Notes: generated by a model not told the origin, from the letters alone. A DNA stretch of 64,000 bases from Pseudorasbora parva (GCF_024679245.1 NC_090191.1:751001-815000); one strand, 5' to 3'; positions 1 to 10,978 are shown, counted from the first letter of the stretch. Numbers and translations are program-made.

Positions 1-84
<84 letters not shown>
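1..84. repeat. Compound (AT)n(GT)n microsatellite
   Basis: About 56 bases of AT repeat run directly into about 28 bases of GT repeat. The array begins at the window edge, so its true length is unknown. Confidence 0.97.
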
Positions 85-90
<6 letters not shown>

Positions 91-1570
91 TATGCGTTCA
101 ACATGGTAGCCCAATAACCAAAACAACATAACAGGCAATGCCCCTGACACCGCCGAAGTGCTCGCTTAATCAGTAGGCTACGCGCTGAATGCCGCTGAAT
201 GTTCGTGGCAAAATGGCTATTGCGTTTAGCAAACCAGAAATAGAAGATCCTCCAATAACCAACAGGTCTGGTGTGTTGGTGAACTTAGGATTCTCTGTAA
301 GCTATGATGGTGTTGGCAAGAGTGATGGATTAAAAAACAACGGTATGTCGCATTTGCTGATGGTACAGCAGCGGGAATAATTCATGTCATGACAATCAAA
401 GCCGACAACAAGACGATAAAAAGGAGAAACAGCCACAAACTATCCCACAAACTATCCCCGCAGCATTTAGACAGACATTTCCAACTTATTCAAATGGCAA
501 AAGACATCACCGCGGCGAGTGGTCCATTTATAGCCGCGGATATGAGACCTAACGCCCGTTTCACACATACTCCGTCTGCAGTGCGTGTGCGGTGTGTATT
601 TATTCCCGTACCCATGTTAACGGATGACAGCTTTCACACTGCACGCGGATGCGGTCCGTCAGTCCGTTCCAGGAGCGTTGCGTCTGCAGCAGTGCACGGA
701 TCGTTTTCGTACCGAGTCTATTTTTTGCTGCGCTGCGTTGCTGCATTAAAGCGACAGAAGATCGTTGGCATTAAAATAAACATGTACTGACGCGAAAATC
801 TAGTCATTTCACCACAGATGCATCTCATTTAAAATATACTCTTGTTTCAAAGTCAACACATGTTTGTTTTTTTCTCAAGTAAAGCAACAAAACGACACCT
901 TACCTGGCATTTAGGTTAAAAAAATGTGCCATAATGGAGAGCACTCGTACTTTCTTGGAGGTGAAAAGCAAAGTTATTTTTGACCTGCAGGATTTCTTTT
1001 CAAAGGGTGTAAAAACGAAAGAAAAGACGAGAGTCGGCTGTTTTTGAATAGACTATTGTAAGTTTCTAATTTAAAATGTTTGTGATTTAAGGCTATAAAC
1101 TATGTTTAAATGTTTTGCCACTTGTGTGAGCTAAATCTAAAGTATATAAATATGAATAAATGAATTTAATAAAATGTTGTTTAAATGTAGGCTACGTAAC
1201 CTGACTTCTATTAAAGAGTAAACAAAGATAATTGGAATTCTGACGAGGCAGGTTCAGTAAAAACGTTTGGATATTAAATAAAAAATAATGAATAAATGCT
1301 GTGTTTGTGGTGTGGAACAGCGGATCAGTTGCGGACTGCAAACGCAGCATATGTAAAGCACTACAGGGTGTGGGGCTCCTGCAACGCAACACGCACCGCA
1401 CACGCTAATGTAAAGAGCTAATGTCTTATTCCTGTAACTACACAGAAGATGGGTAAAGTATAGCTCCATCATTGTTCAATGTAAAAAAAATACTTTGTTA
1501 GTTTTAATAAAAAAATAATTTAAAAAAAGTTATTTATCTGCCAATTTTTTCTTTTTGCTGTATCTAAAAC
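85..1570. other. Intergenic stretch without a supported gene
   Basis: Short open frames occur here (for example 389-790, plus) but none shows a recognisable domain. Positions 550-720 are rich in CpG and contain GCGTGTGCGGTG-like words that recur in inverted orientation near 1370-1410, which hints at a decayed non-autonomous DNA transposon. No clean terminal inverted repeat or target duplication could be fixed, so no element is called. Confidence 0.5.
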
Positions 1571-2214
1571 ATACCGAACCGTACCGAACCGAACCGTGAC
1601 ACCAGTGTATCGTACCGAACCGAACCGTGACACCAGTGTATCGTACCGAACCGAACCGTGACACCAGTGTATCGTATCGAACCGAACCGTGACACCAGTG
1701 TATCGTACCGAACCGAACCGTGACACCAGTGTATCGTACCGAACCGAACCGTGACACCAGTGTATCGTACCGAACCGAACCGTGACACCAGTGTATCGTA
1801 CCGAACCGAACCGTGACACCAGTGTATCGTATCGAACCGAACCGTGACACCAGTGTATCGTACCGAACCGAACCGTGACACCAGTGTATCGTACCGAACC
1901 GAACCGTGACACCAGTGTATCGTACCGAACCGAACCGTGACACCAGTGTATCGTATCGAACCGAACCGTGACACCAGTGTATCGTACCGAACCGAACCGT
2001 GACACCAGTGTATCGTACCGAACCGAACCGTGACACCAGTGTATCGAACCGAACCGTGACACCAGTGTATCGTACCGAACCGAACCGTGACACCAGTGTA
2101 TCGTACCGAACCGAACCGTGACACCAGTGTATCGTACCGAACCGAACCGTGACACCAGTGTATCGTACCGAACCGAACCGTGACACCAGTGTATCGTATC
2201 GAACCGAACCGTGA
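1571..2214. repeat. 31-bp minisatellite, about 21 copies
   Basis: The unit is 31 bp, read on the plus strand as CGTACCGAACCGAACCGTGA followed by CACCAGTGTAT. Copies are nearly identical; the main variant is CGTATCG for CGTACCG, and one copy near 2041 is short by five bases. Because 31 is not divisible by 3 and the unit has no stop in any minus-strand frame, all three minus frames stay open and give artefactual 186-248 residue ORFs with a 31-residue period. The array lies directly inside a hAT-type terminus, so it looks like an amplified subterminal repeat. Confidence 0.97.
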
Positions 2215-2239
2215 ATTTTGTGAACCGTTACACCCCTAA
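2215..2239 (-). mobile_element. Terminus of a hAT-type DNA transposon
   Basis: On the minus strand this reads TTAGGGGTGTAACGGTTCAC, the TAGGGGTGT-type end shared with the complete MITE at 10976-12052. The adjacent minisatellite consists of GGTTCGGTTCGATACGA-like words resembling the subterminal GATTCGATTCGATTACG of that MITE. The partner terminus was not found on the low-coordinate side. Confidence 0.6.
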
Positions 2240-2263
2240 TATATATATATATATATATATATA
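2239..2263. repeat. (AT)n microsatellite
   Basis: About 12 AT dinucleotides directly abut the hAT terminus and separate it from a LINE fragment. Confidence 0.9.
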
Positions 2264-2264
2264 G

Positions 2265-2725
2265 CAACTCCTCCACCAGCTTTATTTACTCTATTCAAAT
2301 AATTAAGGACATAACCTTCTAAATCAAAATCAATTCCTTTATCCTCATTGAACCATTTCGTTTCGGATATCGCTATAAGGCTGAATGGATGTGTAAACTG
2401 TTGTAAATAATCTTAAATGGTACTGAAGTTTGTATACATGCTTCTGCTGTTAAAGTGTATGATTGACAAGTTGCCTTCTGAGTTGATACTGTTGTTATAG
2501 TTATCTTCAGTAAAATAATTGCAACTTAAAATAATAATTGCAAAAAAAAAACCTGTTATAAGGGTCTATCTCATCTTCCAAGTCTTGTGCACTATGCTCA
2601 GTGTAGTCAAATGATTTTAACTCCAAGTGTTCAGAGTCCAGAATCCTTTGTTGTAGCCCTATATCATTAATGTCTCTTGATGTAATTGAAATGTGATTGG
2701 ATGTCATTTGTACGAGTGTACACAA
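2265..2725 (-). pseudogene. LINE endonuclease N-terminal remnant
   Basis: Read from 2725 down, a 72-residue frame ends in an EIDPYNRFF-like segment typical of the region just before the APE endonuclease of fish non-LTR retrotransposons. Further down, around 2360-2270, another frame gives KWFNED followed by YLNRVNKAGGGVA, matching the endonuclease block around the conserved GGGVA. The two parts are out of register and the sequence between them is shortened, so this is a decayed copy. It is cut off by the AT tract and hAT end. Family assignment within the LINEs is uncertain. Confidence 0.55.
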
Positions 2726-2924
2726 TTTGTTACCTTATTGATCAGTAACGTAGCCAACTCAGTCATATTTGTCCAGCACCTCCATGCTTCTAATCACCAA
2801 AACCTTGGCCTCCTCTGGTGTTCGGTTAAGTTTGATGAATATTTAGCAGTTAGTATTTTGCATTTTTGTTTTGCTTCCTCGGGTACCTGGCTTTTCTGGC
2901 TATTTCCGCATTCCTCTTGGTTAG

Positions 2925-3353
2925 TGTAACGGATTCACAGAGGCAGGATTCAATTGCAAGTAACTAGTTTATTGACAGAAGTGTCACAGAAGCCAAAACT
3001 CAGAACACAGAAGAAGTCCGGATAAGACGGAGCAGTGAGAGAGACTCTGTTGGCGACACGGGCAGGCTGTGAGCAGCAGTGACTCGGGAGCGCGGTTGAG
3101 GTAATCCGGGAAGGGATCCAGCGTTTCACGGAAGGGGGAAACGACAACCAACACGGAGACACAAGGGGAAACATCCAACAACGCTCTGACAAAGACAAGA
3201 GAGAAACAGAGAGACTAAATAGGGTGAAGGTGATGAGTTGCAGCTGGTGCAGGTGATCAGCCACAGGTGCGTGATGAGCCAATCCCAGGCTCCGCCCTCA
3301 CCTACATTCAACACGCACCCAAGAGTGAGACAGGGAATCCATGAACCGTGACA
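2925..3353 (-). repeat. 3' LTR of the chromovirus
   Basis: 429 bp, plus-strand ends TGTAAC and GTGACA. Visual comparison with 6500-6928 shows no differences. It contains a TATA-like box and a polyadenylation signal in element sense. The open frames seen inside it are repeated exactly in the other LTR and are not genes. Confidence 0.96.
2968..2973 (-). terminator. Polyadenylation signal AATAAA in the 3' LTR
   Basis: Element-sense AATAAA lies about 45 bases before the LTR end, the expected place for ending the R region. The equivalent copy in the 5' LTR is at 6543-6548. Confidence 0.7.
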
Positions 3354-3367
3354 GTACCCCTCCCCCT
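3354..3367 (-). promoter_or_regulatory. Polypurine tract for plus-strand DNA priming
   Basis: In element sense this is AGGGGGAGGGGTAC, directly abutting the 3' LTR. It overlaps the pol stop codon at 3366-3368. Both position and composition are those expected of a retroelement polypurine tract. Confidence 0.85.
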
Positions 3368-6300
3368 AGGAGCGTCCCCTGACGCTCCCAGCCGACCTTA
3401 CCTGTTGATTGTAATCATCAATAAGGGAGTGATCCAGAATGTCCCTAGCAGGAACCCAACTTCTCTCCTCCGGACCGTAACCTTCCCAGTCCACCAAGTA
3501 CTGGAAACCGCGTCCCCTCCGTCTAGAATCCAGAATGCGATTAACCGAATAAGTTGGTTCCCCATCTACGAGTCGCGGCGGTGGGGGAACCGGGACTGGC
3601 GGATTAAGGTGGGAGTGAAAAACAGGTTTGATTTTGGATACATGGAAGGCGGGATGAATCCTCCTGTACGCCGGAGGGAGTTTGAGGCGGACTGTCACCG
3701 GACTAATGATCTTGGTGACAGTGAACGGGCCGATAAATTTGGGAGCAAGTTTATTAGATACGGAGCGGAGAGGAATGTTCTTGGTAGAAAGCCACACTTT
3801 TTGACCAACGACGTAAACGGGAGGCTTAGACCGGTGGCGATCGGCTTTAGCCTTGGTGCGCGCTCCCACCTGGAGCAGAGTCTCACGGGCTCTGGTCCAT
3901 GTGCGATGACACCTCTGGATAAAGGCGTGAACAGAGGGGACCGCGACCTCGGAATCCAGACTAGGAAAAATAGGTGGCTGGTAACCTACACTACACTCAA
4001 ATGGCGAAAGGCCCGTAGATGACACTGGTAACGAGTTATGAGCGTACTCAACCATAGAGAGTTGCTGGCTCCAGGATGAAGGATTCTTGGATACCAAACA
4101 TCGCAACACTCTCTCCAGATCCTGATTGGCTCTCTCTGTCTGACCGTTGCTTTGGGGGTGATAACCCGAAGACAGACTAACCGTGGCTCCTAGTAATTTA
4201 CAAAACTCCTGCCAAAATTTGGACACAAATTGGGAACCTCTGTCGGAGACCACGTCCATCGGGAGGCCATGTAACCGAAAGACGTGATCTACTACAGATA
4301 CCGCTGTCTCCTTGGCTGAGGGTAATTTGGGCAAGGGAATGAAATGTGCTGCCTTCGAGAATCGGTCCACGACGGTCAAAACGACCGTCTTGCCCTGGGA
4401 GGGCGGGAGGGCGGTAACAAAATCTAGAGCGATGTGGGACCAGGGTCTCGAAGGAACAGACAGCGGCTGAAGTAACCCCTGGGGAGGTTGGTTAGATGTC
4501 TTACCAACCGCACAGACCGAGCAAGCCAAAACAAAACTGCGAACGTCGCGAGCCATAAGTGGCCACCAAAATCGTTGCTTTATTAAACTGCAAGTGCGGT
4601 TTACCCCTGGATGACAAGCAATGTTGGAGCAGTGACCCCATTTGAGGACCTCGGATCTTAACCCCTCCGGAACGAACAAACAACTCGGTGGGCCGCCGGG
4701 CGGGGGCGTTACCCCTTCTAAGGCCACTTTGACCTTCGATTCGATCTCCCATGTGAGTGTAGAGATAACTATCTTCTCTGGCAAAATACACTCGGGAGTA
4801 ACCGGGCGTTCGGAAGCATCAAAAATACGAGATAAAGAGTCGGGTTTGATGTTTTTAGACCCGGGGCGGTACGAGAGAACAAAGTCAAAACGTCCGAAAA
4901 AAAGTGCCCACCGAGCCTGCCTGGAGTTGAGTCTTTTAGCAGATCTAATATATTCAAGGTTCTTATGATCCGTCCATACAATAAAAGGTACCCCCGACCC
5001 TTCAAGCCAATGACGCCACTCCTCCAACGCTAACTTGACGGCCAACAACTCTCTGTTACCAATGTCATAATTGCGTTCGGCAGGAGAAAGACGATGGGAG
5101 AAAAACGCGCACGGGTGCATCTTGTCATCTGAGGGAGAGCGCTGTGAAAGAACCGCTCCTACCCCCACCTCTGACGCGTCGACCTCTACCACGAACTGAC
5201 GTGTGGGATCAGGGGCGACTAAGATGGGAGCCGAAACAAAGCGGCTTTTCAGTTTGGCGAATACAGCCTCGGCTGTATCGGACCACCTGAACGTCATTCG
5301 GGGAGAGGTCAAGGCAGTCAGAGGTGCGGCTAGTTGGCTGAAATTGCGAATAAAACGCCGATAGAAATTGGCGAACCCCAGAAACCTCTGTAGGGCCTTA
5401 CGGGAATCTGGACTTGGCCAATCCATCACAGCCTTAACCTTGTCGGGATCCATGCGCATTCCCTCCGATGACACGATGTACCCTAAAAAAGGAACAGACT
5501 GTGCATGAAAAGCGCATTTCTCCGCCTTGACAAAAAGCCCATTCTCTAGCAACCTCTGAAGCACTCGTCTGACGTGTCGAACATGTTCCTGGAGAGACGA
5601 AGAAAAAATCAAAATGTCATCCAGGTAGACATATATGAATTGGTCGACCATGTCTCTCAACACATCATTGACGAGTGCCTGGAAAACCGCTGGGGAGTTG
5701 GAAAGGCCAAAAGGCATGACCAAGTATTCAAAATGCCCCCTGGGGGTATTAAATGCGGTTTTCCATTCATCCCCCTCCCTGATGCGAACCAAATGATAAG
5801 CGTTACGTAAGTCCAACTTCGTGAAGACGGATGCTCCCTGTAACCTCTCGAAAGCTGAAGACATCAACGGCAAAGGATAGGTATTCTTTACCGTGATGTT
5901 ATTCAGCCCTCGGTAATCAATGCAAGGTCGCAGAGAACCATCCTTCTTCCCCACGAAGAAGAACCCCGCCCCCGCTGGAGAAGAGGAAGGGCGGATGAAT
6001 TTGGAGGCTAGAGAATCAGAAATATATTTCTCCATGGCCTCCCTCTCTGGAATAGAAAGAGAGTATAGTTTGCCCTTAGGCGGAGACTTACCTGGGAGTA
6101 AATCTATAGCACAGTCATAGGGACGATGCGGAGGGAGAGAAGCAGCTCGGGACTTACTGAACACTTCCTTCAGGTCGAGGTACTCCAGAGGCACGTTAGA
6201 CAGATTCACCGTCTCACTCTGAAAAACAGAACGAGAAACAGACGAACAAGCAGACACCAAACAAGACTCATAACATCTATCACTCCACGCAGACACAGAG

Positions 6301-6482
6301 TTTTGTCCCCAGTCAACCCTTGGATTGTGTAACTCCAGCCAAGGGTGACCGAGGACAACGGGAGCCAAAGGGGAGTCCAGGATGAAAAATGAAATGCGTT
6401 CTGTGTCAGTTAAGTTCGCCTCCTGCTGGTCCAGTCTCTCGTTGCTGCTGGTCAGTAGGGCGTTGATACTCGCTGAATCCAT
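3366..6482 (-). CDS. pol: Chromovirus Pol polyprotein: RT, RNase H, integrase, chromodomain
   Basis: An uninterrupted 1038-residue frame. RT occupies about residues 120-330, with the first metal-binding Asp in LDLRNAYH (D224) and the YLDD box at 286-289. RNase H has D435, E478, D505 and D548. The integrase zinc finger uses H617, H624, C654 and C657; its catalytic triad is D687, D747 and E783 with 35 residues between the last two. A chromodomain follows at about 977-1020 ([18 protein letters not shown]). The first roughly 22 residues resemble a gag start, and residues 28-60 match the segment after the protease active site (VVLGHPWL). There is no D-S/T-G motif and no CCHC zinc knuckle, so gag and the catalytic part of protease have been deleted in frame. 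The start codon lies only 17 bases inside the 5' LTR. RT, RNase H and integrase appear catalytically intact. Confidence 0.96.
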   Translation of the reverse strand: MDSASINALLTSSNERLDQQEANLTDTERISFFILDSPLAPVVLGHPWLELHNPRVDWGQNSVSAWSDRCYESCLVSACSSVSRSVFQSETVNLSNVPLEYLDLKEVFSKSRAASLPPHRPYDCAIDLLPGKSPPKGKLYSLSIPEREAMEKYISDSLASKFIRPSSSPAGAGFFFVGKKDGSLRPCIDYRGLNNITVKNTYPLPLMSSAFERLQGASVFTKLDLRNAYHLVRIREGDEWKTAFNTPRGHFEYLVMPFGLSNSPAVFQALVNDVLRDMVDQFIYVYLDDILIFSSSLQEHVRHVRRVLQRLLENGLFVKAEKCAFHAQSVPFLGYIVSSEGMRMDPDKVKAVMDWPSPDSRKALQRFLGFANFYRRFIRNFSQLAAPLTALTSPRMTFRWSDTAEAVFAKLKSRFVSAPILVAPDPTRQFVVEVDASEVGVGAVLSQRSPSDDKMHPCAFFSHRLSPAERNYDIGNRELLAVKLALEEWRHWLEGSGVPFIVWTDHKNLEYIRSAKRLNSRQARWALFFGRFDFVLSYRPGSKNIKPDSLSRIFDASERPVTPECILPEKIVISTLTWEIESKVKVALEGVTPPPGGPPSCLFVPEGLRSEVLKWGHCSNIACHPGVNRTCSLIKQRFWWPLMARDVRSFVLACSVCAVGKTSNQPPQGLLQPLSVPSRPWSHIALDFVTALPPSQGKTVVLTVVDRFSKAAHFIPLPKLPSAKETAVSVVDHVFRLHGLPMDVVSDRGSQFVSKFWQEFCKLLGATVSLSSGYHPQSNGQTERANQDLERVLRCLVSKNPSSWSQQLSMVEYAHNSLPVSSTGLSPFECSVGYQPPIFPSLDSEVAVPSVHAFIQRCHRTWTRARETLLQVGARTKAKADRHRSKPPVYVVGQKVWLSTKNIPLRSVSNKLAPKFIGPFTVTKIISPVTVRLKLPPAYRRIHPAFHVSKIKPVFHSHLNPPVPVPPPPRLVDGEPTYSVNRILDSRRRGRGFQYLVDWEGYGPEERSWVPARDILDHSLIDDYNQQVRSAGSVRGRS

Positions 6483-6487
6483 GGTTG

Positions 6488-6498
6488 GTCAGAGCGTT
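6488..6498 (-). promoter_or_regulatory. Self-priming primer-binding site
   Basis: Element-sense AACGCTCTGAC lies one base inside the 5' LTR. It does not start with TGG as a tRNA-type primer site would. It is the exact 11-base complement of GTCAGAGCGTT at 6765-6755 in the LTR, the place where the transcript should start. Tf1 is known to prime reverse transcription with the first 11 bases of its own mRNA, and this layout matches. Confidence 0.82.
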
Positions 6499-6754
6499 CT
6501 GTAACGGATTCACAGAGGCAGGATTCAATTGCAAGTAACTAGTTTATTGACAGAAGTGTCACAGAAGCCAAAACTCAGAACACAGAAGAAGTCCGGATAA
6601 GACGGAGCAGTGAGAGAGACTCTGTTGGCGACACGGGCAGGCTGTGAGCAGCAGTGACTCGGGAGCGCGGTTGAGGTAATCCGGGAAGGGATCCAGCGTT
6701 TCACGGAAGGGGGAAACGACAACCAACACGGAGACACAAGGGGAAACATCCAAC

Positions 6755-6765
6755 AACGCTCTGAC
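6755..6765 (-). promoter_or_regulatory. Predicted transcript start and self-primer in the 5' LTR
   Basis: Element-sense GTCAGAGCGTT is complementary over all 11 bases to 6488-6498, with mismatches on both sides. Its first base lies about 31 bases after a TATA-like box, so two independent cues point to this position as the mRNA 5' end. Confidence 0.72.
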
Positions 6766-6790
6766 AAAGACAAGAGAGAAACAGAGAGAC

Positions 6791-6796
6791 TAAATA
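6791..6796 (-). promoter_or_regulatory. TATA-like box of the chromovirus LTR
   Basis: Element-sense TATTTA within CCCTATTTAGTC sits at about -31 to -26 relative to the predicted start at 6765. The identical box occurs in the 3' LTR. Confidence 0.6.
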
Positions 6797-7114
6797 GGGT
6801 GAAGGTGATGAGTTGCAGCTGGTGCAGGTGATCAGCCACAGGTGCGTGATGAGCCAATCCCAGGCTCCGCCCTCACCTACATTCAACACGCACCCAAGAG
6901 TGAGACAGGGAATCCATGAACCGTGACAGTTAGATGATCATTCATGAACACATTAGTGCCCTTCAACTTCCTTCCTTGTTTAAACATTCATTAAATCAAT
7001 GAACACATTTAATAAACGTAACAGTCGGACATTCCTCATACTTTAAAATCTGCAATGATGTGTGTTTCATGGACTCTGATGTCCCGCCGTTCCTGCTGAA
7101 GTTTCCACCGCTGA

Positions 7115-9350
7115 TTTTTTATTTTTTTATTTAATAATTTATTTGATAGGGACAGATACCACCAACATAGATCATTTAAACTAAACAATCTGATGTCTGT
7201 ATCACAGTGTATATAGCCAAAGGCTAATTTGCAACACTTGTCCCTAGAAGGGCCTTTATCAATCAAATACAATAAATACAAAAAAGTATCTAAAAACTGA
7301 TTCATACATTAATAAAACTCAAACAATGATACTCTATAACTTCCAAACATACAAAATATAATCACAATATTATAAGTGAGTACAAGTCTGATTTATCTTT
7401 AACCATGTCTTAAGTCTAGAAGAAAACATTTTAAAGTCAGGAATAGTTTTTATATCAGGTGGCAATAAATTCCAGAGTTTAGAGCTTCTAACAGAAAAAG
7501 CTGTCTGACCAAAACTAGTCCTGCAGTTTTACAATCATGGTGTGTATTACTTCTCGTAACTCTACTGCTGTTCAGTTTCTCCACATATTTACTTAACGGT
7601 TCAGGCGTTAAATGATTAAAACATTTATACAATCATTTAAGAAAACTAAAATTAATAAAACTATCAAAACTCATTAAATTATATTTCTTAAGAATAGCAC
7701 AGTGATGATGTTGAATCGTTTTTTGTCCCTGATTTTAATTGCACGATTATATAATGAACCTATACTTTTAATTGCACAGCCTGTGCCCATGCTGTTACGC
7801 AATATGATATATGAGAAAATACCATAGCGTGCATGTACAACAGTGCTGCCTGGTTTGGGATGTAATTTCTAAATAATTTAAATGTATTGTTCTTTTCTGA
7901 TAAAATCTGATAAATTTTCTTTAAATGTTTTTCAAATTTAAGCTGAGAATCTAAAACCAATCCAAGATATTTAAAATCTGTAACAGAATCAATTTTTCCA
8001 TTTTGTAAATTAATAATACAATTTCCTTGCATAGGTAAGTCATTTATAAAGAGACTGAACAGCAGCGGTCCAAGTATAGAGCCTTGCGGAATACCGATTT
8101 TAATGTTTGAAAATGCTGATATATCTTGATCTATTCTAACACCCTGTGCTCTAGACTGAAGATAAGAAGTAAACCACATAACTGCCTCAGTAGAAAAATT
8201 AAAACCTAACATTTTAGATAAAAGTAAGCCATGATTGACCTTATCAAAGGCCTTTTTGAGGTCAATGAAGACAGCACCCACCACCATACCCTCATCTAGT
8301 GATTTTTTAATATTTTCAATTAAACAGCAGTTTGCCATTTCAGTTGAGTACCCTGGTCTGAAGCCAAACTGCTGTGGGTGGAGGAGCTGTCTGGATTCTA
8401 GATAGTCAATCAATTGGGCTGCTACAACTTTTTCGATAACTTTAGATATAACTGGTAAAATTGATATAGGACGATAATTGCACATAGAATGTACAGGTTC
8501 TTACAGACAAATTAACAAGATGTGTCAATGGTTTGACAAGAACATCTCTATATCTTTTAAGAAAACTACTATTCATATTATAAATGTCATTAGATTTTGA
8601 ATTAGAAAGTTTATTAATTATATCAATAACTTTTATTTCTTGAGTCTCTTTAATACGAAAACAATCTGTTGAAACAACTCTCACAGAAGAGATCTGGCTT
8701 TCTACATGTGGAAAACCTTGTGTCAATTCTTCAACTGATTGTAAAAAGTATGTATTAAACTCATTTGCCGTAGCAGCACTATTAGTTATGATATTGCCAT
8801 CAGCATTATCAATTAGTTGTGTATAGTATGTAGCTTTTGCTTTACGCAGCTCAAGTACAACTTTACTTCTTAGACTTTTGTAAATCAAAAAATCAGTATT
8901 AAGTTTTGTGCGTAATGATAGTTTCAAAGACAAATCTCTCTTTTTCATAAATTTATGTATTTCATTATTAATCCAAGGTATAGTTTTTTTTTTTGTTTGT
9001 CTAGTTTTTATTCGCTTTGTCTGTTGTCACGGCATTACAGCACTCCTCTACATCCTCCAGAGCCGTAATCTGTTCCCAGTTTATATTATAAAATTCCCTT
9101 TCAAATTGTACAATTTTAGATTTTGGGATGATGTTTTTTAGTTTTTCACAGTCAGGTTTACCAAAATACTGCAAACGGTTTCTGGTCAATTTCCTAACAG
9201 TTAGGATCATGTTATGGTCCGAAAGTCCTGTAATAAGATTATAAGTCCGTGTTATATGTTCAGACTTATTAGTAAATGTAAGATCAATACGGGTCCTAGT
9301 CTGTCGAGTTATTCATCAGAGCATTGAGTTCTCCGCTCATACAAATGCTT
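7115..9350 (-). mobile_element. 5'-truncated LINE (L2/Rex-like), minus copy
   Basis: Read from high to low coordinates it carries the C-terminal part of an endonuclease (TYNLITGLSDHN near 9215-9255), a linker, reverse transcriptase, an RT-distal domain to about 7450 and an A/T-rich 3' end near 7115-7135. The frame is broken in several places. The same family lies in the opposite orientation from about 9370, so the two copies are head to head. Confidence 0.85.
7450..8948 (-). pseudogene. LINE reverse transcriptase, catalytic box deleted
   Basis: The frame 8948-8442 covers the endonuclease-RT linker. The frame 8485-7760 carries RT blocks NYRPISILPVISKVIEK, VFIDLKKAFDKVNH and IPQGSILGPLLFSLFINDLP. 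Directly after INDLP the protein jumps to a segment ending in DFKYLGLVLDSQLKF. In intact relatives roughly 75 residues with the F/YADD catalytic box lie in between, so this copy has lost the active site. The C-terminal region continues in another frame at 7632-7450. It cannot be functional. Confidence 0.85.
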
Positions 9351-9749
9351 TCTGTTTTAGCGGCTGTTCATTTCATGGAAAAGATGGCCGCGTCGGGTGT
9401 GGCAGGGATAGCTGCAGCATTTTTTGCTTATGCGCTGCTTACAAAAACCTTTTTTTACACAGAAACTAGTCAAATTCTGAATGACTCTTATTCTAACAGC
9501 ACAACTAAACCTTTATCAGTGGACTTTGTGATAATCAAAGTCACCAAACATCTTGGACTTGGAAAACATGTCCTGGCCGCTACTTTCATTCATTCACATT
9601 TGTATGGAGGAACTAGAAAGCACTACAAATCGGCACTCAAGCCGCAACAGAGCCTCGCACTAGTAATCACCATCTGCCTTTTGCTGTCCGGGGACATAGC
9701 GGGATTTAGCGTTTACAAATTGGCCAGAAAGGAACTTGAAATCATATAA
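9324..9749 (+). pseudogene. Probable LINE 5' leader ORF
   Basis: A 141-residue frame with no domain I can name with certainty. A more likely start than the first Met is the ATG at 9383, inside AAGATGGCCGCG, a YY1-like initiator motif; the L2 at 47725 starts similarly with AAGATGGCGCC. The protein has a hydrophobic segment near residues 27-40 and ends with a hydrophobic run and LLLSGDIAGF. Several fish LINE proteins have a leader of this form followed by a 2A-like NPGP motif. Here the sequence is cut just after SGDI, and the endonuclease C-terminus of the plus-strand LINE follows at 9746. I infer a LINE leader joined to the body by an internal deletion; an unrelated small membrane protein is not excluded. 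Confidence 0.45.
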
Positions 9750-10405
9750 TATGCTTACTGGATTGTCTGATCACAATCTCATAATGGTCACCAGAAAATT
9801 AAATAAAAAGCGTTTCAAACATTTGCCAGCCACAGAATCCTTTAGGATACTAAAGCAGGAACAACAGAACTTCATAGATTCAATTGATGATGCAAATTGG
9901 GATGAATTACTCTCTGGCATTAACTTAGACAAGGATTGTTCTCTATTTTCTACAAGAATACAGCAAATTGTTAACCAATTTACACAGAAAATTAGATTAC
10001 GAGCTAAAAAAAATGTCCTTCCATGGTTAAATGAATCGGTTCTGAAATTGATGAAAGAACGAGATCATTCCTTGAAGCTGGCTGTAAAATCAGGATATAA
10101 TAGGCATTAATTTATCTCTTTAAGAAATAGAGTGGTGAGAGAAATAAGGAAATCTAAAGCTGACTTTTTTATTACTGCTTTGAAAAGTGCACGTGGACAT
10201 TCTAAAATAACCTGGCATTATATAAAAAAACTGACAGGAGAGTCCCACAAAAATGGGCCATTTCTAAAATTGCTGAAAAATGGGTGGCTGAACAGATTGT
10301 CCAGTATTTAAACAGTAGCTCCCCCTCGTTTCACGCCATGCAGTTTGGTTTTAGATCCAAACACTCCACTGAAACGGCTACGTGCCTTTTTATTGAGAAA
10401 ATACA

Positions 10406-10978
10406 GTGAACCACTCAGTTCTACTGAGCAAGCTTCCACAATTTAAATTTTCTTGTGACACTGTTAGCTGGTTTGAATCCTATCTGCATGATCGTACACA
10501 ATCTGTACTAATTAACAACTGCAATTCTGAGTCGCTTAGGCTAACTACCGGGGTTCCTCAGGGCTCAATATTAGGGCCCCTCTTATTTAGCCTTTATATC
10601 AATGACTTGCCTAATGTTTGCTCTGAAGTGGAATGTTTAATGTATGCGGATGACACCGTTCTATTTGTTCATGGTCGCTCTAAAGACATTGTTGCACATA
10701 AACTTACTAAAGCAATGATTCGTGTTACATCTTGGCTGCAGGAGAACTGCCTGCAGCTAAATATTTCGAAAACTGTAGGTATGTTTCTCAGTAAAACCAA
10801 TAGAGCTTCATTTAATCCTGACATAATAGTTGCTGGAGAAAAATTACAAATAGTAGATCATTATAAATATCTTGGCTTAGTAATAGATTCACATCTCTCC
10901 TTTAAAGCCCATATTGAAAAATTATGTAAAATAATCAAGTTTAATCTTGCAAATTTCCGCTCAATTCGTAATGACTAG
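10406..10978 (+). pseudogene. LINE reverse transcriptase with intact YADD box, truncated by MITE
   Basis: 190 residues covering RT palm and thumb, with YADD near residue 79. The upstream frame is degraded (10310-10406), so this piece cannot be expressed as a full protein. The stop codon at 10976-10978 is the TAG at the first bases of the inserted MITE, not a mutation of the LINE. Confidence 0.8.

Larger units (their letters stand above)
2925..6928 (-). mobile_element. Ty3/Gypsy chromovirus (Tf1/sushi-like), internally deleted
   Basis: A complete LTR-retrotransposon insertion, 4004 bp, in minus orientation. Both LTRs are 429 bp, start TG and end CA, and look identical base for base. The 5-bp target duplication GTTAG sits at 2920-2924 and 6929-6933. 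The interior holds one 1038-residue pol frame, a polypurine tract next to the 3' LTR and a self-priming site next to the 5' LTR. Gag and the protease active site are missing. A C-terminal chromodomain places it among chromoviruses. Identical LTRs imply recent insertion, so the internal deletion probably predates insertion and the copy was moved with proteins supplied by a complete relative. Confidence 0.96.
6500..6928 (-). repeat. 5' LTR of the chromovirus
   Basis: 429 bp and apparently identical to 2925-3353. From the predicted start at 6765, U3 would be about 163 bp, R about 240 bp and U5 only about 25 bp. It is followed by the GTTAG target duplication at 6929-6933. Confidence 0.96.

Noticed and set aside
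1520..2276. Three overlapping minus-strand reading frames of 186-248 residues
   Set aside because: They are one 31-bp minisatellite read in three frames; the unit simply lacks stop codons.
2950..3314. Reading frames of 60-110 residues inside the LTRs (repeated at 6525-6889)
   Set aside because: They are identical in both LTRs, lie in U3/R sequence and have no recognisable domain.
3348..4022. 224-residue plus-strand frame and other plus-strand frames opposite pol
   Set aside because: Antisense shadows of the intact pol frame, with no motif of their own.
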